From positions 215,794 through 235,871 of the forward strand of contig BFEA01000007.1 of the NCBI GenBank assembly GCA_003427395.1: DNA of 20,078 bases. The letters are read 5' to 3'. This document shows, piece by piece, positions 8,021-16,670 of this stretch. How positions within the stretch are numbered: position 1 is the stretch's first letter; the number at the start of each line of letters is the position of its first letter. Under the pieces are notes generated by a model. The model was not told the DNA's origin. It saw only the letters and a list, made by a program, of their open reading frames with translations, and made no database searches. The position numbers and the translations under genes were made by a program. The stretch comes from Chara braunii (taxonomy: Eukaryota; Streptophyta; Charophyceae; Charales; Characeae).

Positions 8021-8430
8021 GTCACATTGAGCTTCATTGGTGAAAGGGTGGTCTGAAGCTGCGTTGGTGCACTATGGTCAAATTTTGCTTTCTCCCCCCC
8101 CCCACCCCCTTCTCACGTCTTCCCAGTCTTTTTCTTTGTCGCAAGGGTGGTCTGTGGCTGCAGCTGCGGCTGTGTGATATAGTCCAAGTTTCTTTTTCCT
8201 CCCCTGCTGGGGGGGGGGAGGGGGAGGGGGGTCACAGTGGGCTTCATCGGTGCAAGCACTGCAAGGGTGGTCTGAAGCTGCAATGGTGCGCCAGAATGGT
8301 CAACATTTGCCTTCTCCCCCCCCACTCCCTTCTCACGTCTTCCCAGTCTTTTTCTTTGTCACAAGGGTGGTCTGCGGCAGCCGCGTCTCTGTGATATAGT
8401 CTTAGTTTCTTTTTCCTTCCCTGCTCTCGG
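8021..8430. repeat. Two tandem units of about 210-218 bp
   Basis: The unit begins near GGTCACATTGAGCTTCATTGG (8021) and again near GGTCACAGTGGGCTTCATCGG (8231). Both contain GGTGGTCTGAAGCTGC, a run of 8-12 C, and TCTCACGTCTTCCCAGTCTT followed by TTTTCTTTGTCRCAAGGGTG. A GTGATATAGTC block and TTTCTTTTTCCT come next. Identity is about 85-90% by eye. Open frames across it have low-complexity translations and are not believable genes. Confidence 0.85.
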
Positions 8431-9444
8431 TTCTTTCCAGTCGCGTCTCTTGCTGCCTCCGTGGTAGATTCTGTGCTGGACAACAAGACCAGTAAAGCAT
8501 TCTGTTCGGGACCACTGGACCAGTAAAATAGAGCAAACGGGGGAGGGGTTGAAACTTGATAGAGAAACCTCTGCTACCCCACAGAGAATTATGCACCCCA
8601 TTTTTTTGCCCCTTCAAAGCAGGCGGACACAGATGATCGGCTGGCAGCCCTGGTGGGGCAGAGGAGAGGCACAAAAGTATAAAGGTTGAGAGTGGAAAAG
8701 TCTCATAGTGGTTACATTCTATGCTTCTTTCTATCTGGCGGCCTTGTTTGGGCTGAAGAGACACGGCACCGACACACGTCAAGAAGGAAAATCCTCTGTC
8801 GGAAACGATGCATACATGCTATTGAAAGAGTTAGAATACTAGGGGAGGAAGGAGGGAGCGCTACGGGCGGGAGGGCATGGGGAACATACCAGCCGGTCGG
8901 GCCCGGCGGTCTTGCTACCCGAGGCCTCGTAGTTGACAAGGACGACAGACGACGTTGACGCCATCGCTACGTGAAAGGTAGGTTGACACATCAGGTATAG
9001 CAGGGCAGTAATGCGGAAGGTACGGGCGGCAGTACGGGCAGGGTGGGAGCACCCTGTGGTCAACGAACGAATGGTGTCCTCGCAAGTGCAGCGCTACGAA
9101 GAGTATGAAAACATCCCATGACGAGAACGGGAAGCGGTGGAAAAGTGAAAAAGAAGGCGATGTTGGCAAAGACGACACCACGACCCACGGGAGATAGGAG
9201 ATAGACTCTCAAGACACGATGACTTCTGAGGAGGAGAGGCGACTCGAGGCTGATATCTGGCTTTCTAGGCTGAACAAAGGAGAAGAGAAACTTCGGGCGA
9301 TAGCATCGGATTCCCTGCTTTCCTTCCATCCCCTGCCTGGTATTGAGGTTGATGGGCAGTAAATCCCCTCGAGCAAGGGCAATCAATGCTGCCTATCATC
9401 CACCAACTTACATCTGGCTCCATTTCGTGCTTTTCCTGTAAGTG
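8431..9444. other. About 1 kb with no recognised feature
   Basis: There are several short open frames on both strands, none over about 130 codons. None has a recognisable motif or is better supported than its overlapping competitors. A small internal repeat (GACCAGTAAA at about 8488 and 8519) is present. I see nothing else in it. Confidence 0.5.
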
Positions 9445-9624
9445 GGACGCTGGACCCGGTTTCCAGCAGGTGCAGCTCCCCACCAATTGATTGGAGCGGT
9501 CTAATTGGGGAGGCCTATTATTCGAGGACGCTTTTATCGCCTCCAATAATAGGTCTCTAGCAGATATTTTTCTCAAAACAAAAGAAAAAACAGAAAAAAA
9601 AAAAACACACAAAAAAAAAGAGAC
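9445..9624 (+). repeat. SINE-like repeat, copy 1, with A-rich tail
   Basis: It starts GGACGCTGGACCCGGTTTCC and has a 24-nt stretch (9463-9486) identical to copy 2 and one base different from copy 3. It then has a 14-bp stem (9514-9527 with 9540-9553, 13 of 14 paired) with a 12-nt loop containing CTTTTATC, and ends in an A-rich tail from about 9574. Order and tail position are the same in the other two copies (9861-10007 plus; 11004-11149 minus). No tRNA-type B box was found, so the source RNA is unknown. Flanking target duplications are not evident. Confidence 0.7.
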
Positions 9625-9642
9625 AAGGCAGTTGAAGGGACC

Positions 9643-9672
9643 TTTTTTTTTTTTTTTCCTTTTTTTTTTTTT
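9643..9672. repeat. T-rich tract (T15 CC T13)
   Basis: Two T runs separated by CC follow the A-rich tail of the repeat at 9445-9624. A T-run just after an A-tail could mark a second, oppositely oriented A-tailed insertion, but nothing recognisable follows it. Confidence 0.8.
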
Positions 9673-9860
9673 AACCAGGACAATGTCACTAAGGGGCGGG
9701 TGATACTAGCAACCTCCCCTAGTGCAGGTTTTGGTTGCTCCATCTTGACTCTTCCTAAACTGTGCACTGGCAGTTAAATCATGAACTCATCAAGGCAATG
9801 AAGGCTGCAGCGGCCCCGCTTTCGTCATAAATAAGGCTGTTTTTTGGCCTGTCAGTACTA

Positions 9861-10007
9861 GGGGAAGCTGGACCCTGCTTTTCCAGCAGGTGCAGCTCCC
9901 CACCAATAGACTGGAGCCATCTCAAGGGGGACTCACTCTACTGGAGGGTGCTCTTATCACCTATAGTAGTGGGTTCCCTGCAGATGTTTAAAAACAGAGG
10001 AAAAAAG
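9861..10007 (+). repeat. SINE-like repeat, copy 2, with A-rich tail
   Basis: It starts GGGGAAGCTGGACCCTGCTT. The middle region CCAGCAGGTGCAGCTCCCCA matches copy 1 exactly. The downstream stem pairs 9934-9947 with 9960-9973 (10 Watson-Crick pairs and 1 wobble of 14), around a 12-nt loop GTGCTCTTATCA. At several stem positions both bases differ from copy 1 while pairing is kept. It ends with TTCCCTGCAGATG and a short A-rich tail (about 9988-10006). Confidence 0.7.
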
Positions 10008-10350
10008 GGCTGGAGCACAGAAACCCACATGCATGATCTGGACGCCAGCCTGCAGATGCGCGGGTGCATTGTTTGACTGGGCATTTTTCTGTCCTTTCGA
10101 AGATGGATAGGCTACTTCTGCCTTCAACCATTAATAAGCGTCAAACTCTGGGGCACTGGCTCCGGTGGCAGGAGACCATGCTCACCGTAGATGGAGCGTC
10201 AGCAGCAAGTGGCCAGACCCACGGTCTCCGTCTTCCATCCTGTTTTCCAGAGCAGCATGGAGTCTGAGACTCCTCCTTCAGTCTTGACCACGTTGCTACC
10301 CTGAGGCCATGGCGACCTTCCCTCTCATCATCCCTTGACCTCGCCAACTG

Positions 10351-10352
<2 letters not shown>
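10008..10352. other. No recognised feature
   Basis: Unique-looking sequence with only short overlapping open frames and no motif. It leads into the CT microsatellite. Confidence 0.4.

Positions 10353-10416
<64 letters not shown>
10353..10416. repeat. (CT)32 dinucleotide microsatellite
   Basis: Perfect CT repeat of about 64 bp. Confidence 0.97.
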
Positions 10417-10419
<3 letters not shown>

Positions 10420-10441
10420 CTATAGGGGTCCTTGGAAGATG

Positions 10442-10625
10442 AATGCCGGTATGTCTCCTGCTTTCAAAGTCGTCTTCTTCAGGTGGCTATGACCGCCAGC
10501 CTACAGGTAAGCTTCCTACACTGTCTTCTTGCCAATGCCGGTATGTCTCCTGCTTTCAAAGTCGTCTTCTTCAGGTGGCTATGACCGCCAGCCTACAGGT
10601 AAGCTTCCTACACTGTCTTCTTGCC
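10442..10625. repeat. Perfect tandem duplication, 2 x 92 bp
   Basis: Positions 10442-10533 and 10534-10625 are identical by eye over all 92 bp; a third unit begins with AAT only. Each unit contains TCTTCTTCAG followed 24 bp later by CTACAGGTAAGC, which resemble splice acceptor and donor signals. No gene model supports splicing here. The lack of any difference suggests a recent event or an assembly artefact. Confidence 0.95.
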
Positions 10626-11002
10626 AATCGTTGTACAATGGTTACCTCCTCCTCCTATCCCCACCACAGACCCTTCTCTATAAGGGGCCAGACTTATAAC
10701 AGTCAGAGTGGCATATGAGTAGAAGGATTGAGAATCCTTGATAGTTTCTGGATCGAATAGGGTTGGGAGGAGGTGATGGCGCCATGAAATGTAACACTCA
10801 TATCATCTTCTTCTTCTTGGTTTTCCAATTTCTATGTAATATTTTGTATACCAGTCAGCACCATCAACTCTCACGAACAATGCGACCACTGGGCCTCTTC
10901 TCTGCAGCAGCTACTATCATGGCTGAGCACTCTCCAACTAATCTCCCTCTTCACCCAAGTTTTGGACTACGCCTCATATCTCTCCTACTCTCTCACTCTC
11001 AT

Positions 11003-11003
<1 letters not shown>
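10626..11003. other. No recognised feature
   Basis: An open frame runs from about 10763 through the T28 tract and into the antisense SINE-like repeat. Its translation there is poly-Phe and repeat sequence, so it is not treated as a gene. Nothing else stands out. Confidence 0.4.
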
Positions 11004-11035
<32 letters not shown>

Positions 11036-11149
11036 CACCTGCATCAGCAGATAGGAGTAATGATAAGAGCATGCACTCCTTCCTATGCTGCAGGGAGCTC
11101 CAATCTATTGGTGGGGAGCTACACCTGCTGGAAAGCGGGTCCAGCGTCC
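11004..11149 (-). repeat. SINE-like repeat, copy 3, minus strand, with A28 tail
   Basis: Read on the minus strand it starts GGACGCTGGACCCGCTTTCC at 11149 and contains the block shared with copies 1 and 2 (CCAGCAGGTGTAGCTCCCCA, one difference). It then has a hairpin (11073-11086 with 11047-11060, loop 11061-11072 reading ATGCTCTTATCA), and an A28 tail (T28 at 11004-11031 on the plus strand). Pairing in this copy is 8 Watson-Crick and 3 wobble of 14. No clear target duplication was found. Confidence 0.7.
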
Positions 11150-11438
11150 TTTGAGATACATTGTTCCTCATTGGCTGATAGTGACTCACGTGTGGAGAGG
11201 CGGTTAACGGAGGCCCTAATTTTCAGACAACTTGTCATGCCATTTATAACAAAATCCAAGGGTCATTTTAACCAAACTTGCCACCAAATCATAGAGTAGA
11301 TACCATAGTTACTAACTGCAAAAACAAAACCGAAAAATAAAAATAAAAAACCTATAAAACAACATGTTTTCTTTCATCTGTTTTGCATTTTTGTTTGGGT
11401 CTCCCACTCAAGCTCACGTCTCCCACTTCGTGGGACTC

Positions 11439-11632
11439 TCTGAGTCCTCAAGTGCCTCTTCACCTGATACCAGGCGCCAGAACAACATATATTTCTAGCA
11501 CTTTTCTATGCCTTCCTCAACTTTCCTCATGATTGGCTGATAGTGACTCTCCGACTCCTCAAATGCCTCTGCACCTGATACCAGGTGCCAGAACAGCATA
11601 TATTTCTAGCACTTTTTTATGCCTTCCTAACT
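11439..11632. repeat. Tandem duplication, two units of about 110 bp
   Basis: Two blocks starting near GAGTCCTCAAGTGCCTCTTC (about 11441) and GACTCCTCAAATGCCTCTGC (about 11552) continue with CACCTGATACCAGG, then GCCAGAACARCATATATTTC and TAGCACTTTT. Identity is about 90%. The linking segment GATTGGCTGATAGTGACTC (about 11533) also occurs at about 11170, just beyond SINE-like copy 3. No coding signal. Confidence 0.85.
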
Positions 11633-11789
11633 TTTGGACCCCTTGAAACCCCTATATCTCTTGTTACCGATCAGTCTCATTTATACCCATACCAAGTCCT
11701 GGGTACTACACCGAGTTGAGAAGGTGGGAAGGGATCAGGAAATTCTGAAAGCGCTTTAAGGGGAATAGAAGGATCAACATTCGATCAAC

Positions 11790-13400
11790 AGCTGTAGACA
11801 GGGGATAGCGCTGTTGCGTGTCCAGTTGCTGCAGCAGGCTTGCGGGACATGGGGTGCGGCTGCTGACCGAGCAGGTATGACTCGGTGAGCAGCTCCGTGG
11901 AGGAATGCATGGTCAGAAACCGCGTGTTTATACAGGAGAGCGTTGGGTTGGTAGGTGCATGGGGGCATTTTCATAGCTTGCATTTCTGGAGGATCAAGTC
12001 CACGTGTCCACACGGGAGATTTTTGGGCTGCTGAGTGTATGGAGGCAGATTCATAGCCTGTGTGACATGTTTTTTCACGTCATCTTCACAAGAAGCAATT
12101 TGTTGCGCTGAGACGAGGGATAGACTCTGGCGCTGGGGGAAGGAAGCACAGCCGCACGTAAAGTTGCCATAGCAGGCTTCGACATGGGGAGGCGGCTGCT
12201 GACTGGGAAGGTTTTGACTCCGTGACATGTCTACCCACTGCTGCGTCACCCCCAGTGAGAGTGCCTAGCGTGCAAGCCAGCGAGAGCACGTCATAGCGAG
12301 CAAGCCAGCGAATGCGCTTAGAGAGCAAGCTAGTGAGCGCGCCTAGCGTGTATGTCCATCCACTGCTGCGTCACCCTCAGTGACCGCGCCTAGCGTGCAA
12401 GCCAAACGAGAAGGCTGTATGAGGTTGGAAACGCTGCCAAGCGTCCAGTTGCCGCAGCAGGCCTGCGGGAAATGGGGCGTGGTTGCTGACTGAGCAGGTA
12501 TGACTCAGTGAGCAGCGTAGTGGAGGAGCGCATGGTCAGAAACCACGTGTCCACCATGGTAGGTGCATGGGGGCATTTTCATAGCCGGAATGACATTATT
12601 TTCGGAGGATCAGGTCCAGGTGTCCACACGGGAGATTTTTGGGCTGCTGAGTGTCTGGAGGCAGAATCATAGACTGTGTGACATGTTTTTTCACGACATC
12701 TTCACAAGAAGCAACTCCGACAACTCGTTGCGCTGAGACGAGGGATAGACTCTGGCGCTGGGGGAAGGAAGAGTGGTCGCGCATACAGTTGCCACAACAG
12801 GCTTGGACATAAGGAAGTGGCTGCTGACGGGGAAGGTTTTGACTCGGTGAGCAGCTCCGTGGAGGAATGCATGGTTAGAAACCACGTGTCCAGGTGTATG
12901 GCCGCAGTTTTCATAGCCTGAGTTATATCATTTTCGGAGGATTAGGTTCACATGTCCACATGGGAGTATGGAGGCAGATTCATAGCCTGTGTGACATGCT
13001 TTTTCACGTCATCTTCACAAGAAGCAATTCGTTGTGCTGAGATGAGGGATAGACTCATGCTCAAGGGAAAGGAAGCGTTGTCGAACATCCAGTTGCCGCA
13101 GCAGATCGGGCAGGTGTTGAATTGGTGAGCAGCTCGGTGGAGGAGTGAATGGTCAGAAACACATGTCCACATGGGAGAGCGTTGGGTTGGTAGGTGTAGG
13201 GGGGCAGTTTCATAGCCTGCGTGACAGCATTTTCAGAGGATCACGCCCATGTGTTCACACGGGAAAGTTGGGCTGCTGAATGCATGGAGGCAATTTCATA
13301 GCCTGTGTCACATGATTGTTCACGATATCTTCACAAGAAACAGGGTAGACGACTGTATGGAGCAATTTCATAGCCTGTGTGACATCATTAGCGGAGGTCA
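11790..13400. repeat. Degenerate satellite-like array, units of about 285-340 bp
   Basis: The GTTGCYGCAGCAGGC-type block recurs at 11825, 12163, 12448, 12788 and 13092. The GGTGAGCAGCTCCGTGGAGG block and GGTCAGAAACCACGTGT block follow in most units (about 11885, 12508, 12847, 13124). TTCATAGCCTGTGTGACATG and TCATCTTCACAAGAAGCAA recur at about 12051, 12668, 12980 and 13297. One unit (about 12240-12420) is replaced by shorter repeats around CCTAGCGTGCAAGCCA. No reading frame runs through it. Spacing and order support a decayed tandem array. Confidence 0.85.
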
Positions 13401-13402
13401 CA

Positions 13403-13650
13403 ATGCGCTGAGAGGTGAAGAAGAGAGGTACCTAGGGATAGTGGTGTGACTTGGCTACACAAGGAGAATTCGTGAAGGAAAAATGAGAGGGCTCTCCGGA
13501 GTCTCGGCGTCAGCAAAGACATAATCACATTGTGCTGAGCAGTGAAGAAGAGATGTACCTAGGGATAGTGGCGTGTTGTGCTGAGATGTGAAGAGGAGAT
13601 GTACCTTGGGACAGTGGTCTGACTTGGTGAAGAAAAAACGAGAGGGCTGA
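13403..13650. repeat. Short direct repeats, three copies
   Basis: A block like GTGCTGAGAGGTGAAGAAGA then GATGTACCTAGGGATAGTGG occurs at about 13405, 13532 and 13577. GAGAGGGCT occurs at about 13486 and 13641. These may be the edge of the satellite array. No coding signal. Confidence 0.75.
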
Positions 13651-14044
13651 TCGACGGATCACTCAAATCGTTTTGAAGTCATTAAGCTGTGGGAGAGAAG
13701 GCTGATCGACGGGAAGGGAGGATTATAGAAGGAAGAAGGGCGGATTGGAAGAACACATGTTTTTTTGAGATATCATCACATTGGAAACAACATAATTGGA
13801 GGAGTGCCACGTCAGCGAGTGAGAAGATAGACGACACGACTTGCAAAAAAGTGGTGCAGTCAAGAAGAAGCGAAGGAAGAGGTGGATAGCAACAACATTA
13901 CAACAAGTGAAGTGCCCTCTTTTCATACACCTGGCTTGCCACCCTCCCTTATGACTTCCTATCCTCTTCCCTTCAGCCAAGTCCATAAATAACTCGTTAC
14001 AGGATTTTACAAAACTAACTATAAAAAAAAAAAAAAAAAAGCCG
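13651..14044. other. Unassigned sequence ahead of LINE copy B
   Basis: A small direct repeat (GGCTGATCGACGG at about 13646 and 13700) and an A18 run (14023-14040) are the only structures seen. A 66-codon frame at 13689-13889 has no recognisable feature. Part of this may be the 5' region of LINE B. Confidence 0.4.
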
Positions 14045-14083
14045 TTGAAGCTGCCTCTGACAGTAATAAAAGCAATCAAGAAA

Positions 14084-14614
14084 ATGACACGTGTGAACAG
14101 TCATCAGCGTTCTCATCACCAAGTAGACTCTATGTTGATGTTTAGGGGAGCAATGAGGCAGATAGCTGTCAGACAATTACAAGCGCCAATTAAGATGGTT
14201 TTGCAGAGTAGAAGGAAGCATCAACAATTGGAGCACTCGGCGGTATTTGACGACGAAATCCTGACGGAAGAGGGGAAGAAGCAACAACAGTGTCACTCAC
14301 TATCTATAGTTAACTGTGATTTTCCTCTTCTCGGCAGAAAGGTGGAAGAGCCAAACAATCATGGCTTGCATCTTTCCCCTATGGCTTCTCTCCTTGCTAA
14401 CAATATTGGACAAGGGAGTATGACAGCACTGCCCCAGGGAAGAATGATGAGAATGAATCCTCTGTTTCTTTCAGAAGATACAGCAACCCCCCATCCTCCT
14501 CGATCTACACAGTCAGCCAAAGGGGACAATCGCAAGGCAGCCTTACAGAAATCAGAAAAAGGAAAGATGAATAGAATAACTCGCATCAGGACTCTTCCTA
14601 TACTGGATTACTAA
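14084..14614 (+). pseudogene. Possible N-terminal part of LINE B ORF1 (function unknown)
   Basis: An open frame runs from at least 14045, with an internal ATG at about 14084, to TAA at 14612. The predicted protein is basic and Gln/Arg-rich (RRKHQQ, KKQQQ), with a Pro/Ser/Thr patch near its end, and has no domain I know. The stop overlaps the next ATG as TAATG (14612-14616), the arrangement used for reinitiation in some LINEs between ORFs. Here it may be chance. It is placed with LINE B only because it immediately precedes and overlaps the acidic ORF1 segment. It could instead be unrelated sequence. Confidence 0.4.
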
Positions 14615-14931
14615 TGGGCCAGATGACATTGAATGAAAAGGGAGGAGTGGAAAATGTACCAAGAAAGATGGGAAAGGAGCAGGAGTTGGAAAAGATAAAT
14701 GCAGCAAGAGAATTAGTGGAAGTGTTGGATGAGGACTTTCCCCCCTTACAGAGAGAGGGAGGAGGGGAGGGAGGGAGCGGGGGGGGGGAAGAGGATGACA
14801 GGGAGGAGGAAGAGGAGGCGAATGAGGTGGATGGGAAGGAAGGGGGAAAGGGAAGGAAGGGAAGGAAGGAGGGCAAGGGGGGGGGGGAGGAAGGGGAAGA
14901 GCCGAGTGAAAAGAGGCAGAGTCTCGCTTAG
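14614..14931 (+). pseudogene. LINE B ORF1 segment with acidic Gly/Glu-rich tract
   Basis: Frame of 105 codons from ATG at 14614 to TAG at 14929. The first part is plausible protein (KINAARELVEVLDEDFPPLQ). The second is low complexity, encoded by a purine-only stretch (about 14752-14905) giving runs of Gly, Glu, Asp and Lys. Acidic or charged low-complexity stretches are common in retrotransposon ORF1 proteins, which bind the element RNA, so assignment to ORF1 is an inference. The coding relation to the 15203 segment is broken by a stop and by a poly-T insertion at 14991-15015. Confidence 0.5.
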
Positions 14932-14975
14932 GGAAATGATCAAAACTCAGCAATCTCTTGGATTCAGAAGGTCAA

Positions 14976-15055
14976 AGGCCCCTTTCTATCTTTTTTTTTT
15001 TTTTTTTTTTTTTTTATACCAATAATAAGATTGAGGCCGAGGCCCCTTTCAATCT
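14976..15055 (-). mobile_element. Tiny poly(A) retroposon remnant (minus strand) with target duplication
   Basis: A T25 run (14991-15015) plus about 24 further bases is flanked by AGGCCCCTTTCTATCT (14976-14991) and AGGCCCCTTTCAATCT (15040-15055), a 15-of-16 direct repeat. This is what target-primed reverse transcription leaves: an A-tail with almost no body, inserted on the minus strand, and a 15-16 bp duplication. It lies inside the LINE B ORF1 region and breaks its frame. Confidence 0.65.
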
Positions 15056-15202
15056 AGTGTGCTGGAAATTAAATGAAAGGGGTCACAGGCTGAACCACTC
15101 CGCATTCCACTTCCTAATCTCCCAACTGCTCATGCTTTCTTCCTATCAAAATTCATCAGCCCCTCGAAAAATAAAGTAGTTGACAATGGGGGGAAGAAAT
15201 CA

Positions 15203-15800
15203 ATGGTAAAGACCTATCCATCCCAGAAGATTGCAGAAAGAGATTATATCTACCAATTACATGCAAACAACTGGGTCTCCCATGATAATGTGTCATACAA
15301 GACTACAAATGAGAAGATAAAATGGATAGGTAAAGGACTCTCACAGCTTAAAAGCAGTCAGGAGGCGGTCAACGAAGATTTTCTTATCCAACCCGTGTCT
15401 TCAACAGTCTTTATGGTACTGTGTGTGCAGGTAAAAGATAAAAGAATAATTGATGACTGGAGAAAGCTTAGGTGCGATAGGTCAGAAGTCAGAATCTATC
15501 CGTGGATTCCCCAAAAACAGGGACCAGATGAGAAACGCCATCAGATGATGGAGGATCACTATTGGGTTGAGTTCCGACACATCCCAATAAAGATTCAGGC
15601 TGCATTCGTACACGACTTCAGGAAGATTTACGATATAGTGGACTTTATCGATCCACTTCCAGTATATGCGGCACGAAGAGATGATTATCTGATGCTAAGC
15701 CTTGCACTAAATCATCCCTCCAATGTTCCTTTTCACATCGATGATGTTATTCCTTACAGGGTGGGGGGCAAAGAATTCATATTCATACTTCCCATAAGTT
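15203..15800 (+). pseudogene. LINE B ORF1, DUF4283-like domain
   Basis: ORF1 proteins bind the element RNA and help retrotransposition. From ATG 15203 the frame reads TYPSQKIAERDYIYQLHANN, then FLIQPVSSTVFMVLCV (residues about 60-75). RIYPWIPQ (97-103) and HYWVEFRHIPIKIQ (119-132) follow, with YDIVDFIDP at 143-151. Then DYLMLSLAL (161-169) leads to the zinc knuckle. The order of a PW motif, a W-V-x-x-x-x-I-P box, a G/D-V-V-x-x-D-like strand and a following strand before a knuckle matches DUF4283-type ORF1 proteins of plant LINEs. The frame runs on to 16138, but beyond about 15795 its translation is out of register, since the knuckle is read in another frame. Confidence 0.7.
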
Positions 15801-16070
15801 GCGGCCTTGGTGTTTTTGTTGTAAAGCATATGCGCACCTGTTTTCTGACTCTTCCTATGCGTAAAATCCGACGCGCAAGCAAAGAGCAACAGGCAAACAG
15901 ATTCGGGATTCATTCAAAGCTAACTTATGACGTACACTGGATCCCAGTCATGACGGTTGGGTGTATGTTGAAGGATCTAGTAAAAGTCAAGGGCCAAAGG
16001 GTTGGACATGGGAGCAAGAGGGTGACCCACATCGGGACTCCAACCCCCCCGATACTTGGTCTCCTCCAGC
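15790..16070 (+). pseudogene. LINE B ORF1, degenerate CCHC zinc knuckle and following linker (shifted frame)
   Basis: In the frame one base off the DUF4283-like segment, 15796-15858 reads KLRPWCFCCKAYAHLFSDSS. This is C-x2-C-x4-H-x4-S (15811-15852), a zinc knuckle with its last Cys (TGT) changed to Ser (TCT). It sits exactly where ORF1 knuckles follow this domain, so a one- or two-base indel near 15790-15803 is likely. The same frame continues through two stops to HDGWVYVEGSSKSQGPKGW and a Pro-rich stretch near 16060, where another shift moves to the frame of the Gly/Ser-rich segment. Confidence 0.65.
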
Positions 16071-16670
16071 CCCTTCATCCCCCTTCCACAGGGAAATGCT
16101 GCCCAAACCTCCGAATCAAACTCTGGTTTTGGTTCTGATTCCGGTTCAGGATCTGGTCTGGGTTCTAATCTTAGTTCTGGTTCTGGGTCTGATTATATGC
16201 CAACCACTGATCCTGCTAGAAGTATAGTATTATACGAACCTGATCCCAAAAACTATATACAGGAAGGCATTTTGCCCTCCTTCCTAGGGATTACAGGCAA
16301 CAAAGTCGCCGGTGGCACAGACAAGGACGGTCATATAGTCACACCAAGCGGGTTTAGTGCTGGAGGAACACATCCAAGAAATGATCTGCATATGGAACAA
16401 AGTCAGAAAAAGGAGAATGAACGAGATAAGGATATGGGAGAAGATCAACCTCTTATTAGAAAAAAAAAAAAAAAAAAAAAAAAGGTTACAAATAGGGGAG
16501 GGTTATCATCACGCCACCAGGAATATAGGATAAAAAAACAAGCAGTGGCGAAGGAAAATTCCAAAGGGAAAGAAGTGAACACAAGGAATATCTCACAAGG
16601 AGAATCCACGGTGCACAAGAGATCCATGATTCCTTCAAGGACGCATTCGGACCGGCCTCGATGGAGGTAG
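16056..16670 (+). pseudogene. LINE B ORF1 region, Gly/Ser-rich and Lys-rich segment
   Basis: Frame of about 204 codons. It begins with alternating Gly/Ser/Phe (SNSGFGSDSGSGSGLGS), then a more normal stretch (SIVLYEPDPKNYIQEGILPS), and charged sequence with a Lys run encoded by A24 (16460-16483). It ends at TAG 16668. It has no domain I recognise. The low-complexity make-up and position after the zinc knuckle suggest a disordered ORF1 tail. The upstream frame differs, so the join is by frameshift. Confidence 0.5.

Noticed and set aside
7364-8030. Overlapping frames of 115-135 codons on both strands
   Set aside because: They lie in inverted and direct repeats and translate equally well on both strands; no motif or consistent start.
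9445-9624. tRNA-derived SINE head
   Set aside because: I looked for A-box and B-box (GGTTCGANNCC-like) motifs in the shared block and found none convincing; the family is left unclassified.
9448-10007. Helitron 3' end (hairpin near the terminus)
   Set aside because: The hairpin is internal and followed by an A-rich tail, and there is no CTRR end or 5' TC with an AT target.
10763-11299. 178-codon frame, the longest in the middle region
   Set aside because: It reads through T28 (poly-Phe) and the antisense SINE-like repeat; there is no recognisable domain.
11774-13172. Series of 60-90 codon minus-strand frames with similar peptides
   Set aside because: The similarity follows from the tandem DNA repeat; frames start and stop at differing places and do not join.
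11790-13400. CRISPR-like array
   Set aside because: Units are about 300 bp, imperfect and contiguous, without short identical repeats separated by unique spacers; the setting is eukaryotic.
14552-14953. 133-codon Pro/Ser-rich minus-strand frame
   Set aside because: Shadow of the purine-rich tract on the plus strand, where the ORF1 frame is better supported.
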